DNA of 9,685 nt from NCBI GenBank assembly GCA_900554395.1, contig USHB01000044.1, positions 1 through 9,685 of the forward strand, written 5' to 3'. Both the position numbers and the translations under genes were made by a program. Shown here piece by piece: positions 1 through 7,131 of the stretch. This DNA comes from an uncultured Phascolarctobacterium sp. (GTDB lineage: Bacteria > Bacillota > Negativicutes > Acidaminococcales > Acidaminococcaceae). Every line of letters begins with the position of its first letter. The first letter of the stretch is position 1. The notes under the pieces were generated by a model. It had not been told where the DNA came from and made no database searches. It saw only the letters and a list, made by a program, of their open reading frames with translations.

Positions 1-589
1 GCCAACCCGGCAGGGCTTTTTTTGGAAAACCGTGCCGAAAATGCGCCGGGCAGCGTAGTATGCGCCTGTCTTGAAGGCAATCGCCCGATAATGGTAGAGG
101 TGCAGGCGCTGGTTGCCAAAACGCCTTACGGCATGCCGCGGCGTACCGCAGTTGGTTTTGATTACAACCGCGTAAATATGCTGCTTGCTATTTTAGAACG
201 CCGCCTAGGGATGGATTTTGGCAATTTTGATGCTTACCTGAATGTAGTTGGCGGCATGAAAATAACAGAACCTTCGGCAGATTTGGCGGCAGCGGCGGCA
301 TTGGTATCGAGCTACCGCAACAAACCGGTGCCGCATGGCGTGCTGGCGGTGGGCGAAGTTGGCCTTACCGGCGAAATACGCCGCGTTGATTTCTGCGAAG
401 AAATCGGCCAGCTGTTCGGGCGCGTCGTCTTTCTGAATCGATTGGAGCGCCTGGCGGATGCGTGATGCTGCAAATCTGGGCTTTACAAAATTTGTGGTGC
501 CTAAAGGCAAATTGAATTTAGAACAAAAAACGCAGGGCATTATTCAGGCAGCAACGCTTGAAGAAGCACTGAACGCAATTTTTGGCTGA
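1..589 (+). pseudogene. radA: RadA (Sms) DNA repair/recombination ATPase, C-terminal part, frame disrupted
   Basis: RadA is a RecA-like branch-migration ATPase with a C-terminal Lon-protease-like domain; it processes recombination intermediates in the cytoplasm. The window opens inside the gene, so the zinc finger and ATPase core are off the left edge. Frame 1 reads typical RadA C-terminal signatures: ENAPGSVV, EGNRPIMVEVQALV, PRRTAVGFDYNRV, AYLNVVGG and GEVGLTGEIRRV. After base 402 it runs into unrelated sequence and stops at TGA 463-465. The missing tail continues in frame 2 from base 455 (RMRDAANLGFTKFVVPKG...) to TGA 587-589. Removing bases 403-454 restores DFCEERMRDAANLGF, which aligns residue for residue with the B. 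subtilis segment SRIEQRVKEAAKLGF. As written, the protein loses about its last 45 residues and gains about 21 unrelated ones. Identity is secure. Whether the gene is truly broken in the organism is uncertain. A terminator follows, so it appears to be the last gene of its transcript. Confidence 0.9.
403..454. other. 52-bp insertion interrupting radA
   Basis: The boundaries follow from where RadA-like residues stop (GAA GAA, 397-402) and restart one frame over (CGG ATG CGT GAT, from 455). The length, 52 nt, equals 17 codons plus one base, which explains the frame change. By hand count the insert is 32 of 52 G+C, somewhat richer than its flanks. I see no second copy of it in this window, no terminal inverted repeats, and no clear target-site duplication at the inferred ends. 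Read antisense it stays open and gives QALQSIQKDDAPEQLAD, which could be a scrap of another coding sequence. It is far too short for an insertion sequence. Candidate explanations are a chimeric assembly join, a small non-homologous insertion, or a skipped (bypassed) mRNA segment. Confidence 0.75.
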
Positions 590-616
590 AACGGGCGGTT
601 TACGCCCGTTTTTTTA
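588..616 (+). terminator. Rho-independent terminator after radA
   Basis: AACGGGCG (590-597) pairs perfectly with CGCCCGTT (603-610) around a 5-nt loop, followed by a run of seven or more T. It begins immediately after the TGA of the RadA tail at 587-589. That supports 589 as the natural end of radA and separates radA transcription from carD. Confidence 0.92.
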
Positions 617-639
617 TTGTATTTATGCCATTTGGCAGA

Positions 640-668
640 TTGACACATATTAGTTACTGTGATAAAAT
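640..668 (+). promoter_or_regulatory. Upstream sigma-A-type promoter (P1) of carD
   Basis: TTGACA at 640-645 and TAAAAT at 663-668 are separated by exactly 17 nt. A TGN extended -10 (TGA, 660-662) lies directly in front of the -10. It follows the radA terminator and faces carD. The fit is close to housekeeping consensus; activity is inferred. Confidence 0.7.
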
Positions 669-677
669 AAATAAATT

Positions 678-706
678 TTGACAATTTTACGGCTTGGTGC
701 TACAAT
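678..706 (+). promoter_or_regulatory. Downstream sigma-A-type promoter (P2) of carD
   Basis: TTGACA at 678-683 and TACAAT at 701-706 have a 17-nt spacer. Transcription would start near 713, giving a leader of about 43 nt before the carD ATG. The -35 sits only 9 bp past the P1 -10, so two polymerases could not occupy both sites at once. This is the better positioned of the tandem pair. Confidence 0.8.
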
Positions 707-755
707 AAAAGAGTATTAGAGTAAAAACCAGCATTTTGTTCAAGGAGGAGCGCCA

Positions 756-1238
756 ATGTTTGCCGTAGGAGATAAAATTGTATATCCGATGCATGGTGCG
801 GGAACGGTGCAGGCTATTGAGCAGCATGAACTTGCCGGTGAAACGGTGGATTATCTTGTCATGATGATGCTGCTTACAGACATGCGCGTAATGGTTCCTG
901 TAAAAAATGTGGAACGTGTCGGACTGCGCCATATTATTGATAAAGAGCAGATTCACGGCATTGAAGAAGCCCTGCGCCATCCTGTGGAAGTTAATTTGCG
1001 CGGCGTAACATGGAACAGGCGCTTTAATATGTATCTTGACAAAATGAAAAGCGGCAATGTACTGGAAGTTGCCGAAGTAATACATGTTTTGCAGTCGCAG
1101 GAAAATGAAAAGAAACTCTCAACCGGAGAAAGGCGTCTTTTGGGAACCGCAAGGCAGATTCTGGTCAGCGAAATGATGCTGGTGTGCAATGAAAGCCAGG
1201 AAGATGCCGAAAAATGGCTTGATAAGTTTTTTGAATAA
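756..1238 (+). CDS. carD: CarD family transcriptional regulator
   Basis: CarD/CdnL proteins bind the RNA polymerase beta subunit and stabilise open promoter complexes, often at rRNA and other housekeeping promoters. The 160-residue length matches the family (about 160 aa). The N-terminal RNAP-interaction domain (residues 1 to about 60) shows the hallmark opening MFAVGDKIVYPMHGAGTV and a later LVMMMLLTDMRVMVPV strand region. The rest (about 65-160) is the helical DNA-binding domain, with a basic stretch GVTWNRRFNMY and a second helical segment ending in EDAEKWLDKFF. The ATG at 756 has a strong AAGGAGG (742-748) 7 nt upstream. Two near-consensus promoters precede the gene and a hairpin terminator follows it, so it is most likely transcribed alone. 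I see no CarH-like cobalamin domain; this is the small CdnL-type protein. No anomalies. Confidence 0.93.
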   Translation: MFAVGDKIVYPMHGAGTVQAIEQHELAGETVDYLVMMMLLTDMRVMVPVKNVERVGLRHIIDKEQIHGIEEALRHPVEVNLRGVTWNRRFNMYLDKMKSGNVLEVAEVIHVLQSQENEKKLSTGERRLLGTARQILVSEMMLVCNESQEDAEKWLDKFFE

Positions 1239-1266
1239 AAACACCGGTGAAAATCGGTGTTTTTTT
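1238..1266 (+). terminator. Rho-independent terminator after carD
   Basis: AAAACACCG (1238-1246) pairs with CGGTGTTTT (1255-1263) around an 8-nt loop, followed by further T residues to 1266 and a T-rich stretch beyond. It starts at the last base of the carD stop codon. The A-run on the 5' side would also give a U-run on the opposite strand, so it could act in both directions. Confidence 0.9.
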
Positions 1267-1288
1267 ATTTTTTATACTGTTTTTGCAG

Positions 1289-1319
1289 GTAGATTTGTAG
1301 TACAATAAACATAATCTAC
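1289..1319 (+). promoter_or_regulatory. Putative promoter -10 inside a 7-bp inverted repeat, upstream of the PIN-TRAM gene
   Basis: A TACAAT -10 candidate lies at 1301-1306. No good -35 is present at 16-18 nt upstream; the sequence there is T-rich. GTAGATT (1289-1295) and AATCTAC (1313-1319) form a perfect inverted repeat centred on the -10, which could be an operator for a dimeric regulator. The promoter call is moderate; the operator role is inference only. Confidence 0.4.
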
Positions 1320-1345
1320 ATTTATGCCCAAAAGGAGGTGAGACT

Positions 1346-2476
1346 ATGTTAAACAGAGTGCTGAGAATTACAATTGTCGTTGTCTTTGCTGTAACCGGAC
1401 TTATACTAACAGAATATTTACTGCCCTATATTTCGGATTATTTTGATTATAATTTTTATGGCAACGGCTTTTTTGGCATTGCGTTAACAACCATTGTTTC
1501 CAGCAGTGTAGGCATTTTTGTGTTTGGCAGCATGGGCATGGCCTTGGCGCCTGTCATTATCAGAAAAATGACAAGCTGGACCGAAAAAACTGCGATACTG
1601 CTTTCGCGTGTTCCTACAAGTGATATTATGGTTATAACTTTCGGTATTGCCGTAGGCCTTGTTCTGGCCAACCTTTTAGGCGGACCGTTTTCGCATCTGC
1701 CTATTATAGGCCCATATATTCCGCTTATTTTCAGTATTGTGCTTTCTATGGTTGGCGCCAAGGTTGCGCTGCGCAAGCATCAGGATATTGTAGGCTTTTT
1801 TGACCGCAGCCTGCCTTCGCTGAAAGGCGCTGTTAAACCGGCAGCCGTTAAGGATGCCGCTGAGAGCGACCGCCTTTACAGCGATAACAAAGTGCTTGAT
1901 ACAAGCGTTATTATCGACGGCCGCATAGGCGATATTTTAAAAACAGGCTTTCTGGAAGGGCGCATTGTCGTTCCTAAATTTGTTATTCAGGAGTTGCAGA
2001 CGCTTGCTGATTCATCTGACAGTTTAAAGCGCAGTAAAGGGCGCCGCGGGCTTGATTTGCTGCACGAAATGCAGCAGGAAGATGAAAACCGCCTGCTTGT
2101 TGATTCTACTGATTTTCCGGAGCTTGACGGTGTTGATGCCAAACTTGTCAGACTGGCACAGGAAAAACAATGGATTATTGTAACCAATGATTTTAATTTA
2201 AACAAAGTGGCAGAAATCCAGGGTATTGATGTTCTGAACATTAATGACCTTGCCAATGCAGTTAAACAGGTTGTTGTGCCGGGCGAAGTAATCAGCATAT
2301 TTTTGCTGCGCGAAGGCAAAGAGCAGGGACAGGCTATTGCCTATTTTGAAGACGGCACCATGATTGTTGTCGATAACGGCAGGCGCTTTATCGGCTCAAC
2401 CGTTAATGCGGAAGTAACTTCCGTATTGCAGACCTGTGCCGGACGCATGGTTTTTGCCAAACTGGCTAACAGGTGA
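1346..2476 (+). CDS. YacL-like membrane-anchored PIN-TRAM domain protein
   Basis: This 376-residue protein matches the YacL family next to radA in Firmicutes. The N-terminal half has about four hydrophobic segments (roughly residues 7-29, 42-72, 93-112 and 119-141), so it is membrane-anchored. A PIN nuclease-like domain follows (about 182-310). The four acidic positions expected of a metal-binding PIN site are visible: D185 ([10 protein letters not shown]), E216 (VIQELQ), D264 (GVDAKLV) and D282 (VTNDFNLNK). The last 65 residues ([15 protein letters not shown]... to the end) form a TRAM domain, a predicted RNA-binding beta-barrel. The family is presumed to bind or cut RNA at the membrane, but its physiological role is not established. 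The ATG at 1346 has a near-perfect anti-16S site, AAGGAGGTGA (1332-1341). The stop overlaps the start region of ispDF, so the two are probably co-translated. Confidence 0.9.
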   Translation: MLNRVLRITIVVVFAVTGLILTEYLLPYISDYFDYNFYGNGFFGIALTTIVSSSVGIFVFGSMGMALAPVIIRKMTSWTEKTAILLSRVPTSDIMVITFGIAVGLVLANLLGGPFSHLPIIGPYIPLIFSIVLSMVGAKVALRKHQDIVGFFDRSLPSLKGAVKPAAVKDAAESDRLYSDNKVLDTSVIIDGRIGDILKTGFLEGRIVVPKFVIQELQTLADSSDSLKRSKGRRGLDLLHEMQQEDENRLLVDSTDFPELDGVDAKLVRLAQEKQWIIVTNDFNLNKVAEIQGIDVLNINDLANAVKQVVVPGEVISIFLLREGKEQGQAIAYFEDGTMIVVDNGRRFIGSTVNAEVTSVLQTCAGRMVFAKLANR

Positions 2477-2481
2477 TGAAA

Positions 2482-3681
2482 ATGGATAAACTAACGGTAA
2501 TTGTTGCCGCTGCCGGTGCAGGCAAGCGGCTGGGGCTTGGCAAAAATAAAGCCTTTGCTGTTTTGGGCGGGCTGCCGCTTTTGGTGCAGTGCCTGCGCAT
2601 GCTCAGCGATACCGGGCTTGCAGAAAAAACAATAGTTGCGGTCGGCGCAGATGAAGTTGCCATGACGGAAAGTCTGTTGCGTGATTATAAAGAATATTTT
2701 CCTGCCTTGCAGACAAGCGTAGTGGCAGGCGGCAGCGAACGTACTGACAGCGTAAAGAATGCACTGGCTATTGCCGGCAGCGATGGTTATATTGCCGTAC
2801 ATGACGGCGCACGCCCCTTTGCCGGCCAAGAAGTTTTTGAGCGCACATTAAAAGCGGCGCAGAAAACAGGCGCAGCCATTGCGGCGGTACCGGTAAAAAA
2901 TACCATTAAGGTTATTGACGGCGGCGGATATGTGGAAAGCACGCCGCAGCGCAGCACCTTGCAGGCGGTGCAGACACCGCAGATTTTTAAGGCAGAACTT
3001 TTGCAGCGCGCTTACAGCAGCGAAAATTTACAAGGCGCTGCCGTAACGGACGATGCTTCTCTGGTGGAGCGTTTGGGCGTTAAGGTTGCCGTTGCCGAAG
3101 GAAGTTACGAAAATATTAAAATTACCACGCCAGAAGATTTGCTTTTGGCGGAAAAAATCTGTGCAGACAGGGGAATGGTTATGCAGACGGAAATAAAAAT
3201 GCCGCAGTTCAGAGTCGGCACAGGCTATGATGTGCACCGGCTTACAGAAAACCGCAAACTTATTTTGTGCGGCGTTGAAGTGCCTTATGAGCTTGGCCTT
3301 GATGGGCACAGCGATGCCGATGTTGCCGTACATGCACTTATGGACGCGCTTCTGGGCGCAGCGGGATTAGGGGATATAGGCAAACATTTTCCCGATACCG
3401 ATGAGCGTTTTAAAGGTGCAGACAGTATGAAGCTGCTTGAGCATGTGCTGAAACTTTTAAAAGAACGATGTTGGCATGTAAACAACGCCGATGTAACCAT
3501 TATTGCCCAGCGCCCCAAACTTGCCGGTTTTATTCCCGCTATGCGTGATAATCTGGCAAACGCCATGAATTTGGAAGCGGATGCAGTAAACGTAAAGGCA
3601 ACAACAACCGAAAAACTTGGCTTTACAGGGCGCGGCGAAGGCATTGCTGCCGAAGCTGCGGTAAGCCTGATTAAAAAATGA
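2482..3681 (+). CDS. ispDF: Bifunctional IspD-IspF: MEP cytidylyltransferase / MEcPP synthase
   Basis: This single polypeptide carries out two non-consecutive steps of the MEP isoprenoid pathway: CTP + MEP to CDP-ME (IspD), and CDP-ME-2-phosphate to MEcPP (IspF). IspE, which acts between them, is not in the window. The IspD domain (residues 1 to about 230) has the nucleotide-binding [10 protein letters not shown] loop (9-18) and VHDGARPF (106-113). The IspF domain (from about 240) has metal ligands in YDVH (D250, H252), GHSD (H276, D278), and the TTTEKLGF motif (374-381). Both domains look complete. I chose ATG 2482 because AGGTGA (2471-2476) lies 5 nt upstream; ATG 2476 and GTG 2473 are in-frame alternatives. 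It overlaps or abuts the PIN-TRAM stop. The IspD/IspF junction contains AGGGG (3169-3173), 7 nt before an in-frame ATG at 3181, so free IspF might also be made. Confidence 0.93.
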   Translation: MDKLTVIVAAAGAGKRLGLGKNKAFAVLGGLPLLVQCLRMLSDTGLAEKTIVAVGADEVAMTESLLRDYKEYFPALQTSVVAGGSERTDSVKNALAIAGSDGYIAVHDGARPFAGQEVFERTLKAAQKTGAAIAAVPVKNTIKVIDGGGYVESTPQRSTLQAVQTPQIFKAELLQRAYSSENLQGAAVTDDASLVERLGVKVAVAEGSYENIKITTPEDLLLAEKICADRGMVMQTEIKMPQFRVGTGYDVHRLTENRKLILCGVEVPYELGLDGHSDADVAVHALMDALLGAAGLGDIGKHFPDTDERFKGADSMKLLEHVLKLLKERCWHVNNADVTIIAQRPKLAGFIPAMRDNLANAMNLEADAVNVKATTTEKLGFTGRGEGIAAEAAVSLIKK

Positions 3682-3706
3682 CGGCATCAGCAGATTATGC
3701 TATAAT
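3678..3706 (+). promoter_or_regulatory. Extended -10 promoter for gltX
   Basis: A perfect TATAAT (3701-3706) is preceded by TGC, an extended -10. The -35 candidate ATGACG (3678-3683) matches 4 of 6 consensus bases at a 17-nt spacing and overlaps the ispDF stop codon. A start near 3713 gives a leader of about 27 nt, too short for a T-box. It would let gltX and downstream genes be transcribed apart from ispDF. Confidence 0.7.
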
Positions 3707-3739
3707 ATATAAGATTTAATTTTTGGAGGAATGAGTTTA

Positions 3740-5215
3740 ATGTCTAATGAAGTCAGAGTAAGATTTGCGCCCAGTCCTACCGGGCCTTTCCATATCGGCG
3801 GCGCACGCAGCGCACTGTTTAACTGGCTGTTTGCCCGCAAAATGGGCGGCAAAATGATTTTGCGCATTGAGGATACCGACCTTGAGCGTTCCAGCCGTGA
3901 ATCGGAAGAAAATATCAAAGCCGCATTGAAATGGCTTGGCATGAATTGGGACGAAGGCATTGACGTAGGCGGCGAAAACGGCCCTTACCGTCAGACCGAA
4001 CGCCTTGAAATTTACAAAAAATATACCGAAAAACTGCTTGCCGAAGGCAAGGCTTATTACTGCTACTGCACTGATGAAGAACTGGAAGCAGAACGCCAGG
4101 CGCTTATAGCAGAGGGCAAAATGCCCCGCTACATGGGCAAATGCCGCAGCCTTACTCCTGAGCAGGTTGAAGCGTACAAAGCAGAAGGCAGAAAACCGAC
4201 CGTGCGCTTTAAAGTGCCGGCAGATAAACAAATCCTCGTGCGCGATATGGTGCGCGGCGATGTAGTGTTTGATTCCAATGGCATCGGCGATTTTGTAATC
4301 GTTAAATCCGACGGCATCCCTACTTACAACTATGCTGTTGTTATTGATGATGCTTTAATGCACATTACCCATGTTATCCGTGCCGAAGAACATCTTTCCA
4401 ACACTCCGCGCCAGTGCCTCATTTATGATGCGCTGGGCTTTGAAAAACCGACTTTCGGCCATATTTCCCTTATTCTGGGCAAAGACCATACCAAAATGTC
4501 CAAACGCCACGGCGCAACTTCTGTTGACCAGTACCGTCAGCTTGGCTATCTGCCTGAAGCTATTGACAACTTCCTTGCGCTTTTGGGCTGGGCGCCTAAC
4601 AGCGAACAGGAAATTTTCAGCATGGACGAACTTGTAAAAGAGTTCAGCATGGACCATGTTGCCAAGAACCCTGCCGTGTTCGACATTGACAAACTGAACT
4701 GGATTAATCAGCACTATATGCGCAAATTAAGCCGCGATGAATTTTACGAAGCAGCTAAACCGCATATGATTAAAAAAGGCTTTATCAACGGTGAGGAATT
4801 CGGCGATAAACTGGAATGGCTGAAAGATGTTGTTGCCACTGCGCAGCAGCATGTATCTTACGCAGCACAGGTTCCCGATGATGTTGCCATGTACTTTACC
4901 GATAATTTTGATTTTGAAAACGATGAGGCTAAAAACGTATTGCTTGAAGAAACCGTACCGCAGGTTATCCGCCTGCTGTTCGACAAGCTGCCGAAACTTG
5001 AAGTTTTGGATGGCCCTTCCGTGAAGGCAACTTTTAAAGCTATTCAGAAAGAAACCAAGCTGGGCGGCAAAAACGTGTTTATGCCTATCCGCGTAGCGCT
5101 TACCGGCAACCAGCATGGCCCGGAACTTGCAGAAATGGTTCCGCGTTTTGGTCTTGCCCGTACGGTTAGCCGCATTAAAAACAGCCTTGATAAGGTTGGC
5201 GTGAAGTTATACTAA
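3740..5215 (+). CDS. gltX: Glutamyl-tRNA synthetase
   Basis: Class I aminoacyl-tRNA synthetase that charges tRNA-Glu with glutamate, and in organisms using GatCAB also tRNA-Gln. The Rossmann fold carries RFAPSPTGPFHIGG (8-21, the HIGH-type motif at H18) and ILRIEDTD, and KMSKR lies at residues 252-256. C108-x-C110 and C135 resemble the zinc site seen in many bacterial GluRS enzymes; the fourth ligand is not obvious. The all-helical C-terminal anticodon-binding part (from about 320) follows, ending with the typical VFMPIRVALTGNQHGPEL block. The 491 aa length is normal. ATG 3740 is preferred because GGAGGA (3725-3730) lies 9 nt upstream; ATG 3731 directly touches that site and would have no spacing. 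The gene has its own promoter, and cysS follows 12 nt after the stop. Unlike Bacillus, no cysE lies between gltX and cysS. Confidence 0.96.
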   Translation: MSNEVRVRFAPSPTGPFHIGGARSALFNWLFARKMGGKMILRIEDTDLERSSRESEENIKAALKWLGMNWDEGIDVGGENGPYRQTERLEIYKKYTEKLLAEGKAYYCYCTDEELEAERQALIAEGKMPRYMGKCRSLTPEQVEAYKAEGRKPTVRFKVPADKQILVRDMVRGDVVFDSNGIGDFVIVKSDGIPTYNYAVVIDDALMHITHVIRAEEHLSNTPRQCLIYDALGFEKPTFGHISLILGKDHTKMSKRHGATSVDQYRQLGYLPEAIDNFLALLGWAPNSEQEIFSMDELVKEFSMDHVAKNPAVFDIDKLNWINQHYMRKLSRDEFYEAAKPHMIKKGFINGEEFGDKLEWLKDVVATAQQHVSYAAQVPDDVAMYFTDNFDFENDEAKNVLLEETVPQVIRLLFDKLPKLEVLDGPSVKATFKAIQKETKLGGKNVFMPIRVALTGNQHGPELAEMVPRFGLARTVSRIKNSLDKVGVKLY

Positions 5216-5227
5216 GGAGCTGTTACC

Positions 5228-6670
5228 ATGGCTATTAAGGTTTATAATACGCTCACTAAAAAGAAAGAAGAATTTGTGCCGCTGCATCCCGGTAAGGCTT
5301 ATATGTATGTCTGCGGCATAACTCCTTATAATAATCCGCATATCGGCAACGCCCGCCCCTTTGTAACATGGGACGTAATCCGCCGTTTTTTGGAGCATGA
5401 AGGCTATGATGTTCTGCATGTACAGAATTTTACCGATGTTGATGATAAAATCATTAACGCAGCCAATAAAGAAGGCGTAAAATGGAGCGATATTTGCGGA
5501 CGTTATATCGACGTTTACTTTAAGGAAATGGATATGCTCAATATTCGCCGCGCGCATATTTACCCGCGCGTTTCCGAGCATATGCCCGAAATTATTAACG
5601 TAGTGCAGACCCTTATTGATAAAGGCTATGCTTACGAAATGGACGGCGATGTTTATTACAGCGTTGAAAAGTTTGACCGCTACGGCGAACTTTCCGGGCG
5701 CAAGCTGGAAGATATGATGGCAGGCGCGCGCGTAGACGTTAACGATAAAAAACATAATCCGTTTGATTTTGCGCTGTGGAAAGCAGCAAAACCCGGCGAA
5801 CCGTACTGGGAAAGCCCGTGGGGCAAAGGACGTCCGGGCTGGCACATTGAATGCTCTGCCATGAGCATGAAGTATCTGGGTGAAAGTTTTGATTTCCATG
5901 GCGGCGGCAGCGATTTGATTTTCCCGCACCATGAAAACGAAATTGCACAATCCGAAGGCTGCACCGGTGTGCATCCGTTTGTGCGTTACTGGCTGCATAA
6001 CGGTTTTATTACCGTAAATGAAGAAAAAATGTCCAAATCTCTGGGCAATTTCTTTACCGTAAGCGATATTCTGGCTCATTTTGATGCCGAAACCCTGCGT
6101 TTCTTTATCGTTTCCACGCATTACCGCAGCCCGCTTGATTTCAGTGATGAGCGTCTGACAGAGGCGCAGCGCAGCCTGAACCGCCTTAAAAATGCACAGG
6201 AAAACCTTAAAGCACTGACACAGATGATTAGCGGCGGGCCGACTGAAACAAGCAAGCCGCTTTATGCCAAAGTTGAAGAAATCCGCAGCGGCTTTATGGA
6301 AGCAATGCGCGATGACTTTAATACTGCCCTTGCCATCAGCTTTATGTTTGAACTGGGCAAGGAAATTAATATCTATCATCAGCATGTTTCCGGCGGCGGT
6401 GAAAAACCGGACGGGAAACTGATTGCCATTATGCAGAATGTGTTTGCAGAGTTCTGCGGCATTATCGGCGTGCTTGAAAACAATAACCAGGCAGCAGCTA
6501 AAGAGGAAACAGGCCTTGAAGATAAGCTGATAGAAGCTGTTGTCAACATGCGCCAGGAAGCCCGCGCCGCTAAAAACTATGCTCAGGCAGATGCTTTGCG
6601 CAATACTTTGGCAGGCCTCGGCGTTGTGCTTGAAGATACTCCGCAGGGCGTACGGTGGAAAAAACAGTGA
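5228..6670 (+). CDS. cysS: Cysteinyl-tRNA synthetase
   Basis: Class I synthetase that attaches cysteine to tRNA-Cys, acting as a zinc-dependent monomer in the cytoplasm. The catalytic zinc ligands are all visible: C29 (YVCGITPY), C209 (HIECSAMS), H234 and E238 (HHENE). The HIGH-type motif is PHIGN (37-41) and KMSKS is at 267-271, followed by SLGNFFTVSDIL. The C-terminal part contains the DALR-type helical domain (RSGFMEAMRDDFNTALA) and ends ...GVVLEDTPQGVRWKKQ, the usual C-terminus. The 480 aa length is typical. The ribosome site AAGGAG (5214-5219) overlaps the gltX stop, 8 nt before ATG 5228, so translation is probably coupled. The stop overlaps the mrnC start by 4 nt (GTGA). There is no T-box leader and no room for one in front of this gene. 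Confidence 0.97.
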   Translation: MAIKVYNTLTKKKEEFVPLHPGKAYMYVCGITPYNNPHIGNARPFVTWDVIRRFLEHEGYDVLHVQNFTDVDDKIINAANKEGVKWSDICGRYIDVYFKEMDMLNIRRAHIYPRVSEHMPEIINVVQTLIDKGYAYEMDGDVYYSVEKFDRYGELSGRKLEDMMAGARVDVNDKKHNPFDFALWKAAKPGEPYWESPWGKGRPGWHIECSAMSMKYLGESFDFHGGGSDLIFPHHENEIAQSEGCTGVHPFVRYWLHNGFITVNEEKMSKSLGNFFTVSDILAHFDAETLRFFIVSTHYRSPLDFSDERLTEAQRSLNRLKNAQENLKALTQMISGGPTETSKPLYAKVEEIRSGFMEAMRDDFNTALAISFMFELGKEINIYHQHVSGGGEKPDGKLIAIMQNVFAEFCGIIGVLENNNQAAAKEETGLEDKLIEAVVNMRQEARAAKNYAQADALRNTLAGLGVVLEDTPQGVRWKKQ

Positions 6671-7122
6671 AGTTTGAACAGTATAAATTAGTAAAACAAC
6701 ATGCTCTGGCAGCCTTACAGGCTGCCGGAACTGCTTTACCGGAAGCGGACAGTCTGAACCCTGTTCTTTTAGCGTATATCGGCGACGTTGTGTTTTCGTT
6801 GTATGTGCGCCTGCGCTTTCTGGCTGCATCAAGCCATATCCGCGTTATACATGATTTAAGTTCCAAAGCTGTATCGGCGGTGTATCAGGCCAAAGCGCTG
6901 GAGCAGCTTGCGGATACGCTTACGGAAGAAGAACTTGTAATTGTAAAACGCGGGCGCAATACCAAATCTACCGTGCCCAAAAGCGCCAGCATGCATGAAT
7001 ACCGTATGAGCACGGCATTTGAAGCATTGGTTGGCTGGCTGTTTCTGCGCGGTGAAGATGAACGGCTTGAAGAATTTTTGGATAAATCTTTTACAATAAT
7101 ACTTGACGGTTTGAAAAAATGA
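6667..7122 (+). CDS. mrnC: Mini-ribonuclease III
   Basis: MrnC is a small RNase III-like enzyme that has the catalytic domain but no double-stranded RNA-binding domain; in B. subtilis it matures the ends of 23S rRNA. The 151 aa length fits the family (about 140 aa). LLAYIGDVVFSLYVRLRF carries the catalytic aspartate D40, and TAFEALVGWLFL carries the second acidic residue E119. Between them lies the conserved EEELVIVKRGRNTKSTVPKSA segment. GTG 6667 is preferred: it overlaps the cysS stop as GTGA and has GGTGG (6654-6658) 8 nt upstream. A longer GTG start at 6655 is in frame but would overlap its own likely ribosome site. Its place next to rlmB groups rRNA maturation with rRNA modification. Confidence 0.93.
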   Translation: MKFEQYKLVKQHALAALQAAGTALPEADSLNPVLLAYIGDVVFSLYVRLRFLAASSHIRVIHDLSSKAVSAVYQAKALEQLADTLTEEELVIVKRGRNTKSTVPKSASMHEYRMSTAFEALVGWLFLRGEDERLEEFLDKSFTIILDGLKK

Positions 7123-7131
7123 GGTGAAAAA

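Noticed and set aside
403..454. Insertion sequence, CRISPR spacer or retron-type element in radA
   Set aside because: 52 bp is far too short for a transposable element, and there are no repeats flanking it, no terminal inverted repeats and no associated genes.
205..540. Antisense open frame of 111 codons across the radA end
   Set aside because: Most of it mirrors the frame of genuine RadA coding sequence, it has no ribosome site, and it spans the insert junctions without any recognisable domain.
3682..3739. T-box or other riboswitch before gltX
   Set aside because: Only 58 nt separate ispDF from gltX, and the predicted leader is about 27 nt with no specifier hairpin or terminator.
3731..3740. 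ATG 3731 as the gltX start
   Set aside because: The GGAGGA ribosome site directly abuts this ATG, leaving no spacing; ATG 3740 is 9 nt downstream and gives the usual MSNEVRVRFAPSPTG beginning.
5207..6832. Antisense open frame of 541 codons opposite cysS
   Set aside because: It is the shadow of a conserved, fully recognisable CysS; the translation shows no domain and is rich in C, H and F as expected for antisense reading.
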